Assembly (NCBI GenBank): GCA_028282685.1
Contig: JANQHK010000082.1
Coordinates: 1-57,580, forward strand
Direction: 5' to 3'
Length of the DNA: 57,580 bases
DNA from: Phycisphaeraceae bacterium
Lineage (GTDB): Bacteria > Planctomycetota > Phycisphaerae > Phycisphaerales > Zrk34
Below, piece after piece: positions 1-8,626 of this stretch. The notes under the pieces are model-generated. The model had not been told where the DNA came from and ran no database searches. It saw only the letters and a program-made list of their open reading frames with translations. The translations under genes and the position numbers were made by a program. Position 1 is the first letter of the stretch. Each line of letters opens with the position of its first letter.

Positions 1-2
1 AT

Positions 3-917
3 GTGCAGGTGATTCTGCTGGCCGACGTGGCTTGGACGTATGTCCGGATTCGCACATTGCAGCAACGGCTCGCCCACGCCGCGGACAACATTCGCCGCCA
101 ACGGGCAACGCTCCAACTCACCCAAGACCGCTTCAAGACGAAGCTGTCACCCGAGCTGGATGTCGAACAGGCCCGGGCCAACCTCGCGCAAACCGAGGCG
201 CGGGTTCCCGAGCTGGGCGCGCAATTGGCCGGGGCGATCAACCGGCTGGCCACGCTGCTGGGCGAATACCCCAGTCGCTTGCGGGGTGAACTGGCTGAGC
301 GCGGATCGATTCCCGCAACACCGGATGCCGTGGCGGTGGGGATCCCGGCCAATGTGATCCGCCAGCGCCCGGACATTCGCCGCGTCGAACGGCAACTGGC
401 CGCCCAGACGGCGCGGATCGGCGTGGCGACCGGCGACTTGTTCCCCCGTCTTTCGCTCACCGGCTCGTTCGCCCTGGAAGCGACGGAATTCAATCAGCAA
501 TTCAACGCCGGGGCCAGTACCTACGGCTTCGGCCCGGCGCTGCGATGGAACCTCTTCGATGGCGGGCGCATCCGCAGCAATATCCGGATCCAGGAACAGC
601 GCACACAACAACTGCTGCTGGCCTACGAGCAGGCGGTCTTGCTTGCGGTGGAGGAGGTGGAGACGGCGATGGTCGGTTACGCCCGGGAGCAGGACCGCCG
701 AGCCGCGCTGCAGCGCGCCGTCACCGCCACCGAGAAAGCCGTGACACTGGTCCGGCAGCGCTATGTCAACGGCCTGACGGATTTTCAGAACGTGCTCGAT
801 TCCGAACGCGCGCTGGCCGAACTTCAGGATCGGTTGGCGTTGAGCCAGGGCAATGTGGTGATCAACCTGATCGGTGTCTATCGCGCCCTGGGCGGGGGGT
901 GGCGGGAATCGCCGTGA
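3..917 (+). CDS. RND efflux system outer-membrane factor (NodT/OprM family), 5'-truncated
   Basis: This is the C-terminal 304 residues of an outer-membrane efflux channel of the TolC/OprM/NodT type. It would form the exit duct of a tripartite RND or MFS drug-efflux pump in the outer membrane and periplasm. Visible signs are the long amphipathic helices with heptad-like Leu/Ala patterning, the repeat-2 segment with IRQRPDIRRVERQLAAQTARIG, and GDLFPRLSLTGSFALEA followed by the WNLFDGGRIR motif that marks the second beta-hairpin of the family. Full-length members are about 450-490 residues, so roughly 150-180 residues lie upstream of the window and the signal peptide or lipobox cannot be seen. 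The family is secure; the substrate is unknown. The inner-membrane pump and adaptor would be expected upstream. Confidence 0.9.
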   Translation: MQVILLADVAWTYVRIRTLQQRLAHAADNIRRQRATLQLTQDRFKTKLSPELDVEQARANLAQTEARVPELGAQLAGAINRLATLLGEYPSRLRGELAERGSIPATPDAVAVGIPANVIRQRPDIRRVERQLAAQTARIGVATGDLFPRLSLTGSFALEATEFNQQFNAGASTYGFGPALRWNLFDGGRIRSNIRIQEQRTQQLLLAYEQAVLLAVEEVETAMVGYAREQDRRAALQRAVTATEKAVTLVRQRYVNGLTDFQNVLDSERALAELQDRLALSQGNVVINLIGVYRALGGGWRESP

Positions 918-970
918 TGCGGGGGCGCCATCAATCCGCCCCTTGCGCTACGGGGTCTTGCCCTCCAATG

Positions 971-1003
971 AAAAACCCGGCCCTTGCATGGACAAGAGCC
1001 GGG
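971..1003 (-). terminator. Intrinsic terminator of the PEP-CTERM gene
   Basis: On the minus strand an 11-bp GC-rich stem (CCCGGCTCTTG pairing with CAAGGGCCGGG, one G-U type mismatch) is followed directly by TTTTT. It lies 28 bp after the stop of the PEP-CTERM gene and 53 bp beyond the end of the convergent efflux gene, so it ends leftward transcription. Confidence 0.85.
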
Positions 1004-1031
1004 ATGATGATTTTGTCGCGGGGATATTGGT

Positions 1032-1640
1032 TTAAGCCCGACGCCGCTTCCGCAACGCGATCAGACCGCCCATCCCCAGCAGGACCAACGTGGCCGGTTC
1101 GGGCACGATTTCGATGTTGTAGCTCGTTCCGGAAGTCACGTTCACGATACCGCCTAGCGGATCAACGAATGCCGTATCGAAAGACCCGGCCACGTTTGAG
1201 AGAATCAGATCGAAGTCATCGCCGGGCGTCAAAGCCGAGGTGTCGAGCGTCACGAATGCCACGATGCCTGACGCAGCAACGGAAGACGTGACATCGACGG
1301 TGCTTTGTCTGGCCAGGGGGAAGGTCACCGGATCGGCCTGGGTGGGGCTGTTCGGAGCGAAGATCGTTCCGGTGTCCAGGACGATGCCCGTGATGGTGGG
1401 ATTGGTATCTGTGCCTCCCAAGTCCGACCCGCCATCGCCGATCTGGATGTTGAACTCCATGCCATCGACGAGGGTGCCGCCGGTGACGCTGAAAATCAAC
1501 TGCTCGGAGGCGCTGGAATTCAACGTGGTGGTGTTAACCGAAAGGCCCAAGGCGTAGGTTGTCTGGGCAGTCGAAAGAACCAATCCGGCCGCCACCAATC
1601 CAACCCAAACCAGACAACGCGCTTTTTCACTGACTTTCAT
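1032..1640 (-). CDS. PEP-CTERM sorting-domain protein with cohesin-like body
   Basis: A 202-residue secreted protein. The N-terminus (MKVSEKARCLVWVGLVAAGL) is a signal peptide, followed by a beta-rich Gly/Thr/Asp body of about 140 residues. The C-terminus is a typical PEP-CTERM signal: VPEPATLVLLGMGGLIALRKR, that is, a PEP motif, a hydrophobic helix and a basic tail. PEP-CTERM signals are recognised by exosortases, which remove the anchor during export. The spacing of the body (GMEFNIQI, ITGIVLDTGTIF, GIVAFVTLDTSALTPGDDF) resembles cohesin-type domains, but this is by eye only. An upstream in-frame ATG would add 28 residues before the signal peptide, so the ATG at 1640 was chosen. It is downstream of, and codirectional with, a dockerin-like GH97 protein. 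No exosortase gene is in the window. Confidence 0.85.
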   Translation of the reverse strand: MKVSEKARCLVWVGLVAAGLVLSTAQTTYALGLSVNTTTLNSSASEQLIFSVTGGTLVDGMEFNIQIGDGGSDLGGTDTNPTITGIVLDTGTIFAPNSPTQADPVTFPLARQSTVDVTSSVAASGIVAFVTLDTSALTPGDDFDLILSNVAGSFDTAFVDPLGGIVNVTSGTSYNIEIVPEPATLVLLGMGGLIALRKRRRA

Positions 1641-1659
1641 CTTTTTGTTCCCAAAGTAT

Positions 1660-1744
1660 GTAGTGGACCGGGATTTTGCATAGTGGACGAGAATGCCCAA
1701 AACGGACATCCTGTCCATATACACGATCCATCTTGCATAGTGGA
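1660..1744. promoter_or_regulatory. Repeated TAGTGGA motifs upstream of the PEP-CTERM gene
   Basis: The 245-bp space before the PEP-CTERM gene holds an identical 12-mer, TTGCATAGTGGA, at 1676-1687 and 1733-1744, plus a third partial copy (GTAGTGGA) at 1660-1667. Between them lies the small inverted repeat GGACATCCTGTCC (1704-1716). The repeats sit where the promoter should be, so a regulator-binding function is plausible but unproven. No convincing -35/-10 pair was assigned. Confidence 0.4.
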
Positions 1745-1885
1745 TATTGTTTCACGCACCCTCTTCCTTTATTCACAGCGATATCAGTACCACACGATCG
1801 ACGCAGAGTCAAGAAAATTCCGGGCGTTCCGGTGCTTCCGCGTCGAAAATTTGAGTCATTTTGCGGAAATTCGCAATGCCCTCAA

Positions 1886-4800
1886 CTACAGGGTCAACAG
1901 GTCGACCATAAGCAAATCGCTCGGCTCGTCCGCGCTGTCGTCATCGGCTGTATCGAACAAGCCGGGACGCGTGGTATGGGTAAGCCCCGCCGTCCAAATG
2001 GCGGGCCCGGAGGCCGGCTCCACCGATTGCACCGGCGCCAACGGCGCCGAGCTGCTCAAATCGATCAGGTTCAGCGGCGTGAAGCCCGACAGATGGTTGC
2101 GACAGCGAATCACGTCCCACAGATTCACCAGGCCATCGCGGTTGTTGTCATACACGTTATCGATATCGGCGCTGCCGAAGCCCGTCTGGTTGTTGCGTGT
2201 CCGGATCACATCCGCCAGGTTCACCAGCGCATCCGAAGCCGAGTTGCCCGATTCAGCGATTGCATTGCCGAAGTAGAACACCTCATCGGTCGCCAGACCC
2301 AGGCCGCCGCCGTTAGCATCCGACAACACCGTCACTTCCAGCCAGGTTTTGGTGATCTGGCCGTCGGGGAAGATCAGCGTGACGCGATCGGTTCCATCGA
2401 CGCCCGCACCTGCACGCACACTCACCTGCACGCCACCGGTGTAGTCGGTCCAACTCGACGGATCGTCGGTGTTGCCGGTCTTGAAGGCGAAGTCCGCAGC
2501 GGTCGGCGTTCCGGACAATCCGGCGATATCGAGCATGATGCCGTTGATGCCCTTGTCGTAACTGGTGTAATTGGCGAAAGTCGCCGTACCGCCCGGCAGC
2601 AGGGCCGATTTATCCGGGGCGATGGCGCTGTCGTCGTCGGCATTGGCCGCGGGGTCGTTGTCATCGAACTTGCTGTTGTTGTAGAAGACGTGGCGACCAA
2701 CCACAGCGGTGGACCCTTCGGACAGCACCGTGATCGTCACCGTATCGGTATCGGTGACGCCCAGGTCGTCGGTGACGGTCAGCGTGAGGATATGGACCCC
2801 CTCATCGAGGGACAGCTGCGGGCTGACGCCGGTGGCGATCTCTTCGCCGTTTTCGGTCCAGACGTAGCTGACGATGGCGCCGTCCGGATCGAAAGAGCCC
2901 GAACCATCCAGCGAAATCAAGCCATTGGCGGCCGTATCGGTAAACGCCACCTCAGCAAAGCCGACGCGGCCATTGTCGCCGTAGTTGCTATTGATATCGA
3001 ATGCGATGTAGCGTGCGCCGGCAGCGCCCGACACATCAAACACCGCACCCGAATCGCCGTTGCCGGTTCCCTGGGGCAGCACGAAGGAATCGAGGAAAGT
3101 CCAACTGGTGGGATTGGCGTTGAAGTCGTAGGCCGTCTGCGTGTTGCTGTCGGTGGCGGGCACCGCCGGATTCAGACTGCTCATGCCCACGTCCGTGGCG
3201 GCGAAGTAGACATCAAAGTTCTGCATGCCGCGGTCGGTCTGCCCACCTTCCTGCACGTTCCACAGGTACATCGATTTCAGCTCCGCACGGGGGCTGCCGA
3301 GATCGATCACCACCCAGGTCGTTTGGGTGGCGTCCGGGGTATCCTGGCCCTGCCAATCGTTTTGCCAGGCGGTGGAGTTGATCGTCCAGGTGGACGGATC
3401 GTTCGCATCGGGTTGGCTCATGCCCGAGCCGTCGATGGCCTTCAAAATCGAACCGCTGCCCGTAAGGTTATCGCCTTGATGGAAGGCCTCGATCGCACTG
3501 ACGGAAAGCAGCGTCGGGTTGGTGTTGGAGGCGGTGACCACCTGGTCCGGCCCGGCATCCGCCACCGGCGCATCGGTCTGGAAGACAGTGATCTCGACCA
3601 CATCCGTATCCGTTTTGCCTTCGTCGTCGGTCACTTCCAGAACGATCGTATGGTCGCCCACCGCCAGGTCGATGGTGGGATTGGCGCGCGTGGCAATCTC
3701 AACGCCGCCTTCGGTCCAGATGTAGCTGACGATCGGACTGTCCGGATCGCTGGAGCCCGTGCCGTCGAGCGTGACCGGTTCGGCGCCGCTGTTGTCCGCA
3801 TCGTGTACCGACCGGTTCGGTCCGGCGTCGGCCTGGGGCGGATCGTTGAAATCGGGATCGACGAAGCGGCCGAGGAATCCGCCGCCGCCCTTCATCTGAA
3901 TCGTGAGTTGATCGCTCTGCTGCGCCGTGCCGCCGTTTTCGACCGTGAACTGGTACGTCGTGCTCATGTTGTCGCGAACCAGCGTGGAATCGTAGGTGAT
4001 ATTGTCGCCAAGGAACGACAAATCCACGGTGATCTCTTTCTGCAGATCTTTGTTACCGTTGATCACGCCCAGATACCAATTCGCCCCGCTGCGTTTGGCC
4101 ATAACGACCAACTCGCCGATGTCGCTTTGCGGCAGCACGATCGTTTCGTCCCAGATGAACGGCATGTTCTTGACCAGGTCCACCGCGGAACTGTTCAGAT
4201 ACTGGTCGGGGTGGTCGGCCCAGACCAGCAACGGCGAGTCGTACAACATCGCCGAGGACAATTGCAGCGCATGCGTGGTGCCTCTACGCCAACGGTTGTC
4301 TCCCTTGAACGTCGTGGGCGTGAAATCACCGTGTCCGGCCAGGTAGCGCGTAAAAGGCAGGGCGGCGTAATGATCGACTTGCACACCGCCAAACTTGTTG
4401 TGCTCGAGCCCCCGGATCCCCTCGCGCGTCATTTCATGAGGCCAGAAGCGTGCTTCCCCGGCCGGCTTGTTCGAGCCGTGCCAGTTGAGCATGATCTGGT
4501 GTTGCGCCGCAGCCAGAGCATTCGCTTCATAGAACTCGAGCATCTGCTGACTTTCCGAGTTCATATGATCGATCTTCACGCCCTTGACGCCGGCGGCCTG
4601 GATGTGGCCGTAGAACTCCGTCCGCTTTTCGGGGGTATCAAGGAAATCCCAGTCGCGCCAGACCCAGATTCCGACGTTCTGTGCCTCGGCGTATGCGGTC
4701 AATTCAGCCAGTTTCGCCCACGGATCGCCGTTCTCATCCATCCAGCCCCAGACGGGATCTTCCCAGCCGGCGTCGACCAGGTAGTACTGGAAATTCAGTT

Positions 4801-5941
4801 CCGCAGCGTCATCGACAAAACCTTTCTGCAAACTCCATTCCGCACCCCCTCTTCCCAAATCCCACCACGTCCACAGCGTGCGGCCGGGTTCGATCCAGTC
4901 GGTATCGAAACCGTCAGGGAACAGCGTCGGATCGGGCGGCGGAGCGACGTTGTGAACGATATCGCTGTTGACCAGAGTATTCAGGTCCCCGGTCATGGTG
5001 ATGCGCCAGGCCGAACTGATTTCACCGGTCATGTCCCAACCCCCGGCATTGTCGGCGAAAACACCTTGCAACTGGCGGTTGCCGCTGCTGGTCAACGACA
5101 TTCCGCTGTAACCGAGCAGGTCGCTTTCCATGATGGCCGCGTAGGCGCCACCCGCCAACTCGATCGTCACGGGCATGCCGATCTCCGGCTCGTTCAACGC
5201 CGTGATCGCGCTTTGCTGATAATGACCTTCGTAAGCTTGGATATCCGTCTGGTACCAGACGTCGCTGCCGTCGGGAATCACCCATGCGGTGGCCTCGCCG
5301 TTGACCCGGCGCGTACCCGTGCCCGGAACGACATAACGAAAAGCAAAACCATCGTCGTACGCACGGGTTTCCAGAGTCCACGTCGTACCCGAGGCGGCGT
5401 GGGTGATCGAAATCAGCGTGACGGTGGCGTGGTTGACCGCCACACTCTTCTGCCCGCGCCACGGGTAAGTCTCGTTGATCGTACTGGTTTGCGTGGCACC
5501 CACCGTGACGCCCTGGCCCAGGTCGGCGCCGTCCACGCTAATGCCCAGGGGCGACGGTTCGAGGACGCTCGTACTGCCGTTGGCCAAGGTGTAAACCAGG
5601 CGGCCGGTCTCGTCGACGTACACGTTCGCTTCGACCTGGCCGTTGGGACTTAGAATCACCACCGGGTCCGCCGCCGTCGCATTGATCGCCGGGCTGTGGG
5701 ACGCCAGGACGGACGATTCGATGACCGTCAACACAATGCCGTCGGTATTCACCTCATCCAATGCCGCACCTTCCACCGTTCCGCTCAACAAGACGCGCGG
5801 CTCAAGTGACTCCAGTGCCTGCCAGGGTTTTTCCGGGTGATCACAGACGTCTGGGCGGCCTGCTCCATCGGTTTGTCTGATCTGACGCAGTGGCTGATTC
5901 GGAATCCGAGCCCGTCCACGCAGCAGTGCTCTAAACGACAT
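1886..5941 (-). CDS. LEPR-XLL surface protein: GH97 glycosidase with PKD, discoidin-like and dockerin-like domains
   Basis: A 1351-residue multidomain secreted glycosidase. The N-terminal 55 residues end in SLEPRVLLSG, the LEPR-XLL motif known from large planctomycete surface proteins. GH97 follows: a beta-sandwich domain (about 90-340), a catalytic barrel (about 357-520, with LWTWWDLGRGG, YYLVDAGW and GVKIDHMNSE) and a C-terminal GH97 domain (to about 695). Then come a PKD domain (about 700-785, DGTGSSDPDSPIVSYIW), a discoidin/F5-8C-like region (about 800-1000), a second PKD (about 1005-1075), an unassigned beta domain, and a dockerin-like pair of helices (about 1237-1290; one intact Ca loop DNNRDGLVNLWD, the first loop shortened). 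GH97 members cleave alpha-glucosides or alpha-galactosides; the specificity here is not decided. The start is supported by AAGGAG 8 bp upstream. No classical Sec signal is visible, which is usual for LEPR-XLL proteins. Confidence 0.88.
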   Translation of the reverse strand: MSFRALLRGRARIPNQPLRQIRQTDGAGRPDVCDHPEKPWQALESLEPRVLLSGTVEGAALDEVNTDGIVLTVIESSVLASHSPAINATAADPVVILSPNGQVEANVYVDETGRLVYTLANGSTSVLEPSPLGISVDGADLGQGVTVGATQTSTINETYPWRGQKSVAVNHATVTLISITHAASGTTWTLETRAYDDGFAFRYVVPGTGTRRVNGEATAWVIPDGSDVWYQTDIQAYEGHYQQSAITALNEPEIGMPVTIELAGGAYAAIMESDLLGYSGMSLTSSGNRQLQGVFADNAGGWDMTGEISSAWRITMTGDLNTLVNSDIVHNVAPPPDPTLFPDGFDTDWIEPGRTLWTWWDLGRGGAEWSLQKGFVDDAAELNFQYYLVDAGWEDPVWGWMDENGDPWAKLAELTAYAEAQNVGIWVWRDWDFLDTPEKRTEFYGHIQAAGVKGVKIDHMNSESQQMLEFYEANALAAAQHQIMLNWHGSNKPAGEARFWPHEMTREGIRGLEHNKFGGVQVDHYAALPFTRYLAGHGDFTPTTFKGDNRWRRGTTHALQLSSAMLYDSPLLVWADHPDQYLNSSAVDLVKNMPFIWDETIVLPQSDIGELVVMAKRSGANWYLGVINGNKDLQKEITVDLSFLGDNITYDSTLVRDNMSTTYQFTVENGGTAQQSDQLTIQMKGGGGFLGRFVDPDFNDPPQADAGPNRSVHDADNSGAEPVTLDGTGSSDPDSPIVSYIWTEGGVEIATRANPTIDLAVGDHTIVLEVTDDEGKTDTDVVEITVFQTDAPVADAGPDQVVTASNTNPTLLSVSAIEAFHQGDNLTGSGSILKAIDGSGMSQPDANDPSTWTINSTAWQNDWQGQDTPDATQTTWVVIDLGSPRAELKSMYLWNVQEGGQTDRGMQNFDVYFAATDVGMSSLNPAVPATDSNTQTAYDFNANPTSWTFLDSFVLPQGTGNGDSGAVFDVSGAAGARYIAFDINSNYGDNGRVGFAEVAFTDTAANGLISLDGSGSFDPDGAIVSYVWTENGEEIATGVSPQLSLDEGVHILTLTVTDDLGVTDTDTVTITVLSEGSTAVVGRHVFYNNSKFDDNDPAANADDDSAIAPDKSALLPGGTATFANYTSYDKGINGIMLDIAGLSGTPTAADFAFKTGNTDDPSSWTDYTGGVQVSVRAGAGVDGTDRVTLIFPDGQITKTWLEVTVLSDANGGGLGLATDEVFYFGNAIAESGNSASDALVNLADVIRTRNNQTGFGSADIDNVYDNNRDGLVNLWDVIRCRNHLSGFTPLNLIDLSSSAPLAPVQSVEPASGPAIWTAGLTHTTRPGLFDTADDDSADEPSDLLMVDLLTL

Positions 5942-6225
5942 CTCAACTCCTTCAAACTATATCAATGGGAGAACAAGGGGTGAGGAACTACGACGCCGAC
6001 TGTACCCATCCATACCGGTCTGCATCGAAGCAAACCATTGCAGCAAACAAAAAACAATCCGCTTCGATAACATCTCAGGCCGATCCCGAACAACTTTTCC
6101 CCTGCTGTCAGTCATGTTATCCGGATTCAGTGACCGATGGAAGAAAATAATGTATTACGCGCAAAAAAATGGCGCACGGGGCAAGAACTTACCCCAAATC
6201 AATCCGCGGTTTTCCGAATGGAACG
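5942..6225. other. Leader/promoter space of the GH97 gene
   Basis: About 280 bp, relatively AT-rich, between the GH97 start and the tRNA-Glu terminator. It contains the Shine-Dalgarno sequence of the GH97 gene and presumably its promoter. No further gene, repeat or clear promoter hexamer pair was recognised. Confidence 0.4.
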
Positions 6226-6251
6226 CAAAAAACCCGCCGTTTTCTGGCGGG
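6226..6251 (-). terminator. Intrinsic terminator of tRNA-Glu
   Basis: Immediately after the tRNA 3' end on the minus strand, a CCCGCC/GGCGGG stem with an AGAAAAC loop is followed by TTTTTT. Confidence 0.85.
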
Positions 6252-6254
6252 CAA

Positions 6255-6327
6255 TACCCCCTAGGGGAGTCGAACCCCTGTTCCCGGACTGAGAACCCGG
6301 TGTCCTGGGCCACTAGACGAAGGGGGC
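6255..6327 (-). tRNA. tRNA-Glu (anticodon CUC)
   Basis: A complete 73-nt cloverleaf can be folded on the minus strand. Acceptor GCCCCCT pairs with AGGGGGT (G-U at the first pair) and the discriminator is A. The D-arm is CGTCTAGTGGCCCAGGACA, a tRNA-Glu signature. The anticodon stem is CCGGG/TCCGG with loop TTCTCAG, giving CUC. The T-arm is AGGGG-TTCGACT-CCCCT. CCA is not encoded. Confidence 0.95.
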
Positions 6328-6408
6328 GTATGCGGGGAATTATTGTATCGGCACGCGGTAGACGGTCAACATGAAACGGCAAGCGGTCACGGACAGGTCC
6401 GCCCGGGA

Positions 6409-7092
6409 TCAGGGTTGAAAGCGCAGTGCGGTTTCGGTGCGCAGCGTCTGGCCGTGCAGCAGGTCTTTCAATTCGATACTGACACTCAGCGTGGTGACAT
6501 CGACGGGGACCTCGCCGGTGATGAGAATCTGCAACGTGTAATGCGTACCCGCCAGACCGGATCGGTACGCGGCGTCGAGTTGTGCGGCGTCAACGGTCTG
6601 CGTGGCGACGGTGACGGCATCGCTGCCGGGTGGTAGCGCCGCGGCGGTGATGCTGACGCGCCCGATCACCTGAATGAATCGCTCTTGTTGATCGCGTGTA
6701 CGGAGGTAGAGGCGCAGCGCATCATCGTGGCCGTCGCCATCGGTGTCGATCCCGCCGGAGATGGAACCGATTTCCAGGCGCGCCGGGACGGGACGCTGCA
6801 CGCCATCGGGCGGCGGGGGCAGACCTTCTTTTCGGGCCAGTTGTTTTTGCTGCGCAGCGATCACCCGGTTCTGCGATGCGACCCGCTGTTCGAGTTGCAC
6901 CGCTTTTTCGTTGAGGGCGAGATTTTCGCGGCGGAGACGATCGTTCTCATTGAGATAATTACGCGGCCCGGAGTGGCAGGCGGAGAGCATCGCGAGGATG
7001 AACATCGTCAATACGACATACCCACGCGCTGCCCTGCGGGTCGCGGCTAAACCATTTGTGCGTGGCTGGGTTGTGTTCGATGTTGACGGCAT
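6409..7092 (-). CDS. Putative lipoprotein with coiled coil
   Basis: A 227-residue protein of unknown function. Residues about 24-39 form a hydrophobic segment ending in a lipobox (AMLSAC, Cys39), which predicts lipidation after signal peptidase II cleavage. A coiled coil of about 45 residues follows (NENDRLRRENLALNEKAVQLE). A Pro-rich linker leads to a globular beta-rich domain that includes a Ca-binding-like IDTDGDGHDDALRLYL stretch. The 20 residues before the hydrophobic segment are longer than a normal lipoprotein n-region, so the true start may be further in. It reads in the same direction as clpP, 45 bp after its stop, and a perfect palindrome sits just before the start. Envelope location is inferred. 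Confidence 0.7.
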   Translation of the reverse strand: MPSTSNTTQPRTNGLAATRRAARGYVVLTMFILAMLSACHSGPRNYLNENDRLRRENLALNEKAVQLEQRVASQNRVIAAQQKQLARKEGLPPPPDGVQRPVPARLEIGSISGGIDTDGDGHDDALRLYLRTRDQQERFIQVIGRVSITAAALPPGSDAVTVATQTVDAAQLDAAYRSGLAGTHYTLQILITGEVPVDVTTLSVSIELKDLLHGQTLRTETALRFQP

Positions 7093-7098
7093 ACCCTC

Positions 7099-7139
7099 GC
7101 GCTCCGCGGAGCGCCCCTTCGGGGCGGCCGCTAAACGTT
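7099..7139. repeat. REP-like palindrome, copy 1 (at clpP stop)
   Basis: A perfect 16-bp palindrome, GCGCTCCGCGGAGCGC (7099-7114), overlaps the unit GCGCCCCTTCGGGGC followed by GGCCGCTAAACG. The latter is 26/27 identical to the unit at 7782-7808. Its end overlaps the stop codon of the downstream clpP gene, so in clpP orientation it reads CGTTTAGCGGC then the hairpin. Confidence 0.75.
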
Positions 7140-7764
7140 ATTCATCGTCGCTTTGATGTTTGCGGGCCATGTCATCGGGAATGGTTTTCAGCACGTGATC
7201 GACGATGCCGTATTCCACCGCTTCCTGGGCGTCGAGCCACTTGTCGCGATCGCAGTCTTTTTCGATGCGATCGAGCGGCTGGCCGGTGTGCTCTTTCATG
7301 ATGTCGTACATGCGCTTGCGGATGTTGATCATTTCCCGGGCCTGGATGCCGAGGTCGGTGGCGGTGCCTTCCATGCCGCCGATCAGCGGCTGGTGCAGCA
7401 GGACGCGGCTGTTGGGCAGGGAGTGGCGTTTGCCGGCGGCGCCGGCGGCGAGCAGCCAGGCGCCCATCGACGCAGCGGTGCCCACGCAATACGTCGCCAC
7501 GTCGGGGCGGATGAACTGCATCGTATCGTAGATGGCCAGGCCGGAGCCGATCGAGCCGCCGGGCGAGTTGATGTAGAAGTGGATATCGCTCTTGGTGTCC
7601 TCGTTGGACAGGAAGAGCAACTGCGCGATGATCAGGTTGGCCGAGTCGTCGTTGACCGGCCCGCCGAGAAAGATCACGCGATCCTTGAGCAGGCGGGAGT
7701 AGATGTCGTAGGCGCGTTCGCCTCGGCCGGACTTTTCAATCACCATCGGGATCAGGTTGGACAT
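7138..7764 (-). CDS. clpP: ATP-dependent Clp protease proteolytic subunit (second paralogue)
   Basis: A 208-residue ClpP-family serine peptidase that would form a tetradecameric chamber fed by ClpX or ClpA in the cytoplasm. The catalytic triad is intact: Ser in [14 protein letters not shown], His in SRVLLHQP, and Asp in the [20 protein letters not shown] block. Hallmarks [20 protein letters not shown] and [19 protein letters not shown] are present. It begins with ATG preceded by AAGGAA. It lies 59 bp after a second clpP on the same strand, likely cotranscribed; a REP-like hairpin separates them and another lies over its stop codon. No clpX is adjacent. Two diverged paralogues could form hetero-oligomers as in other bacteria with ClpP1/ClpP2 (inference). 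Confidence 0.95.
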   Translation of the reverse strand: MSNLIPMVIEKSGRGERAYDIYSRLLKDRVIFLGGPVNDDSANLIIAQLLFLSNEDTKSDIHFYINSPGGSIGSGLAIYDTMQFIRPDVATYCVGTAASMGAWLLAAGAAGKRHSLPNSRVLLHQPLIGGMEGTATDLGIQAREMINIRKRMYDIMKEHTGQPLDRIEKDCDRDKWLDAQEAVEYGIVDHVLKTIPDDMARKHQSDDE

Positions 7765-7781
7765 ATTCGTATTCCTTGAAC

Positions 7782-7808
7782 GCGCCCCTTCGGGGCAGCC
7801 GCTAAACG
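7782..7808. repeat. REP-like palindrome, copy 2 (between the clpP genes)
   Basis: GCGCCCCTTCGGGGC followed by AGCCGCTAAACG, one mismatch from copy 1 over 27 bases. It forms a GCCCC/GGGGC hairpin with a TTC loop. It lies 15 bp past the stop of the first clpP gene, in the same orientation relative to that gene as copy 1 has to the second clpP. Confidence 0.75.
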
Positions 7809-7823
7809 AAACGTTGTGTTGGA

Positions 7824-8462
7824 TCAGTTTTTCTTATCTCGCTCCGGCGATTCTTCGAGCACCTCGTCGACGATGCCGTACTCCTTGGCGTCGGCGGCGT
7901 TGAAGTACTTGTCGCGCTCGGCGTCTTCGCTGATGCGGTCGATGGACTGGCCGGTCAACTCGGCCATCAGATCGTTGAGCAGCTTCTTGGTTCGCAGGAT
8001 TTCCTCGGCCTGGATCTGGACATCGGAAGTTTGGCCGTAGAGCCCGCCGTAGGGCTGGTGGATCATGACCTTGGCGTGGGGCAGGATGTGGCGTTTGCCC
8101 TTGGTGCCGGCCGCGAGGACCAGCGCCCCGCCGCTCATCGCCTGCCCGATGCAGAACGTGGCCACATCGCAGGGCAGGTAGCGGATGGTGTCGTAGATGG
8201 CCAGGGTGTCGTCGACCGACCCGCCGGGCGAGTTGATGTAGAGATTGATGTCCTGGTCTTTCTTCTGGTTGGCCAGGTAGAGCAGGCGCATGATGATGCC
8301 GGTCGCCGAGGCGTAATTGATGGCCCCGACGAGGAAGATGATCCGATTCTCGAGCAGCAGCTCGTCGATGGTCATCTCGCGGTAGCGCTGGAGGCCGCCG
8401 CCCTGCATGGGGGGCATGTTCCTGATCGGGGTGTTCAGCAGTGGATCAAACGGTGCATTCAT
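7824..8462 (-). CDS. clpP: ATP-dependent Clp protease proteolytic subunit (first paralogue)
   Basis: A 212-residue ClpP-family protease subunit with an intact triad: Ser in [14 protein letters not shown], His in [11 protein letters not shown], and Asp within [23 protein letters not shown]. The N-terminus (about residues 1-30) is Pro/Met/Gly-rich with [19 protein letters not shown], possibly a propeptide. Oligomer contacts [20 protein letters not shown] and [21 protein letters not shown] are conserved. It is the promoter-proximal gene of the clpP pair and is transcribed divergently from asnS with 164 bp between them. It differs clearly from its neighbour (for example AMSGGA instead of AASMGA), so the pair is an old duplication, not a recent one. 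Confidence 0.95.
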   Translation of the reverse strand: MNAPFDPLLNTPIRNMPPMQGGGLQRYREMTIDELLLENRIIFLVGAINYASATGIIMRLLYLANQKKDQDINLYINSPGGSVDDTLAIYDTIRYLPCDVATFCIGQAMSGGALVLAAGTKGKRHILPHAKVMIHQPYGGLYGQTSDVQIQAEEILRTKKLLNDLMAELTGQSIDRISEDAERDKYFNAADAKEYGIVDEVLEESPERDKKN

Positions 8463-8626
8463 GTTCGGTTATCCGCATCGTGGGATGAAAACAGCGTGGC
8501 AGAGCGTCATCATAAGCAGCCGGCGCGGCGATGCCAACCGAGCGGAGACCGCTTGCCCGATACCGCCCATCCAAGCATAATCGACCGGCATTGAACTTCC
8601 CCTTTAACCTTCCGCAGACACCGATC

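Noticed and set aside
1676-5653. A 1325-codon open frame on the plus strand opposite the GH97 gene
   Set aside because: It is antisense to a well-supported domain protein, lacks any recognisable domain, is rich in Arg/His/Gly/Val typical of reverse reading of GC-rich genes, and no ribosome-binding site was seen.
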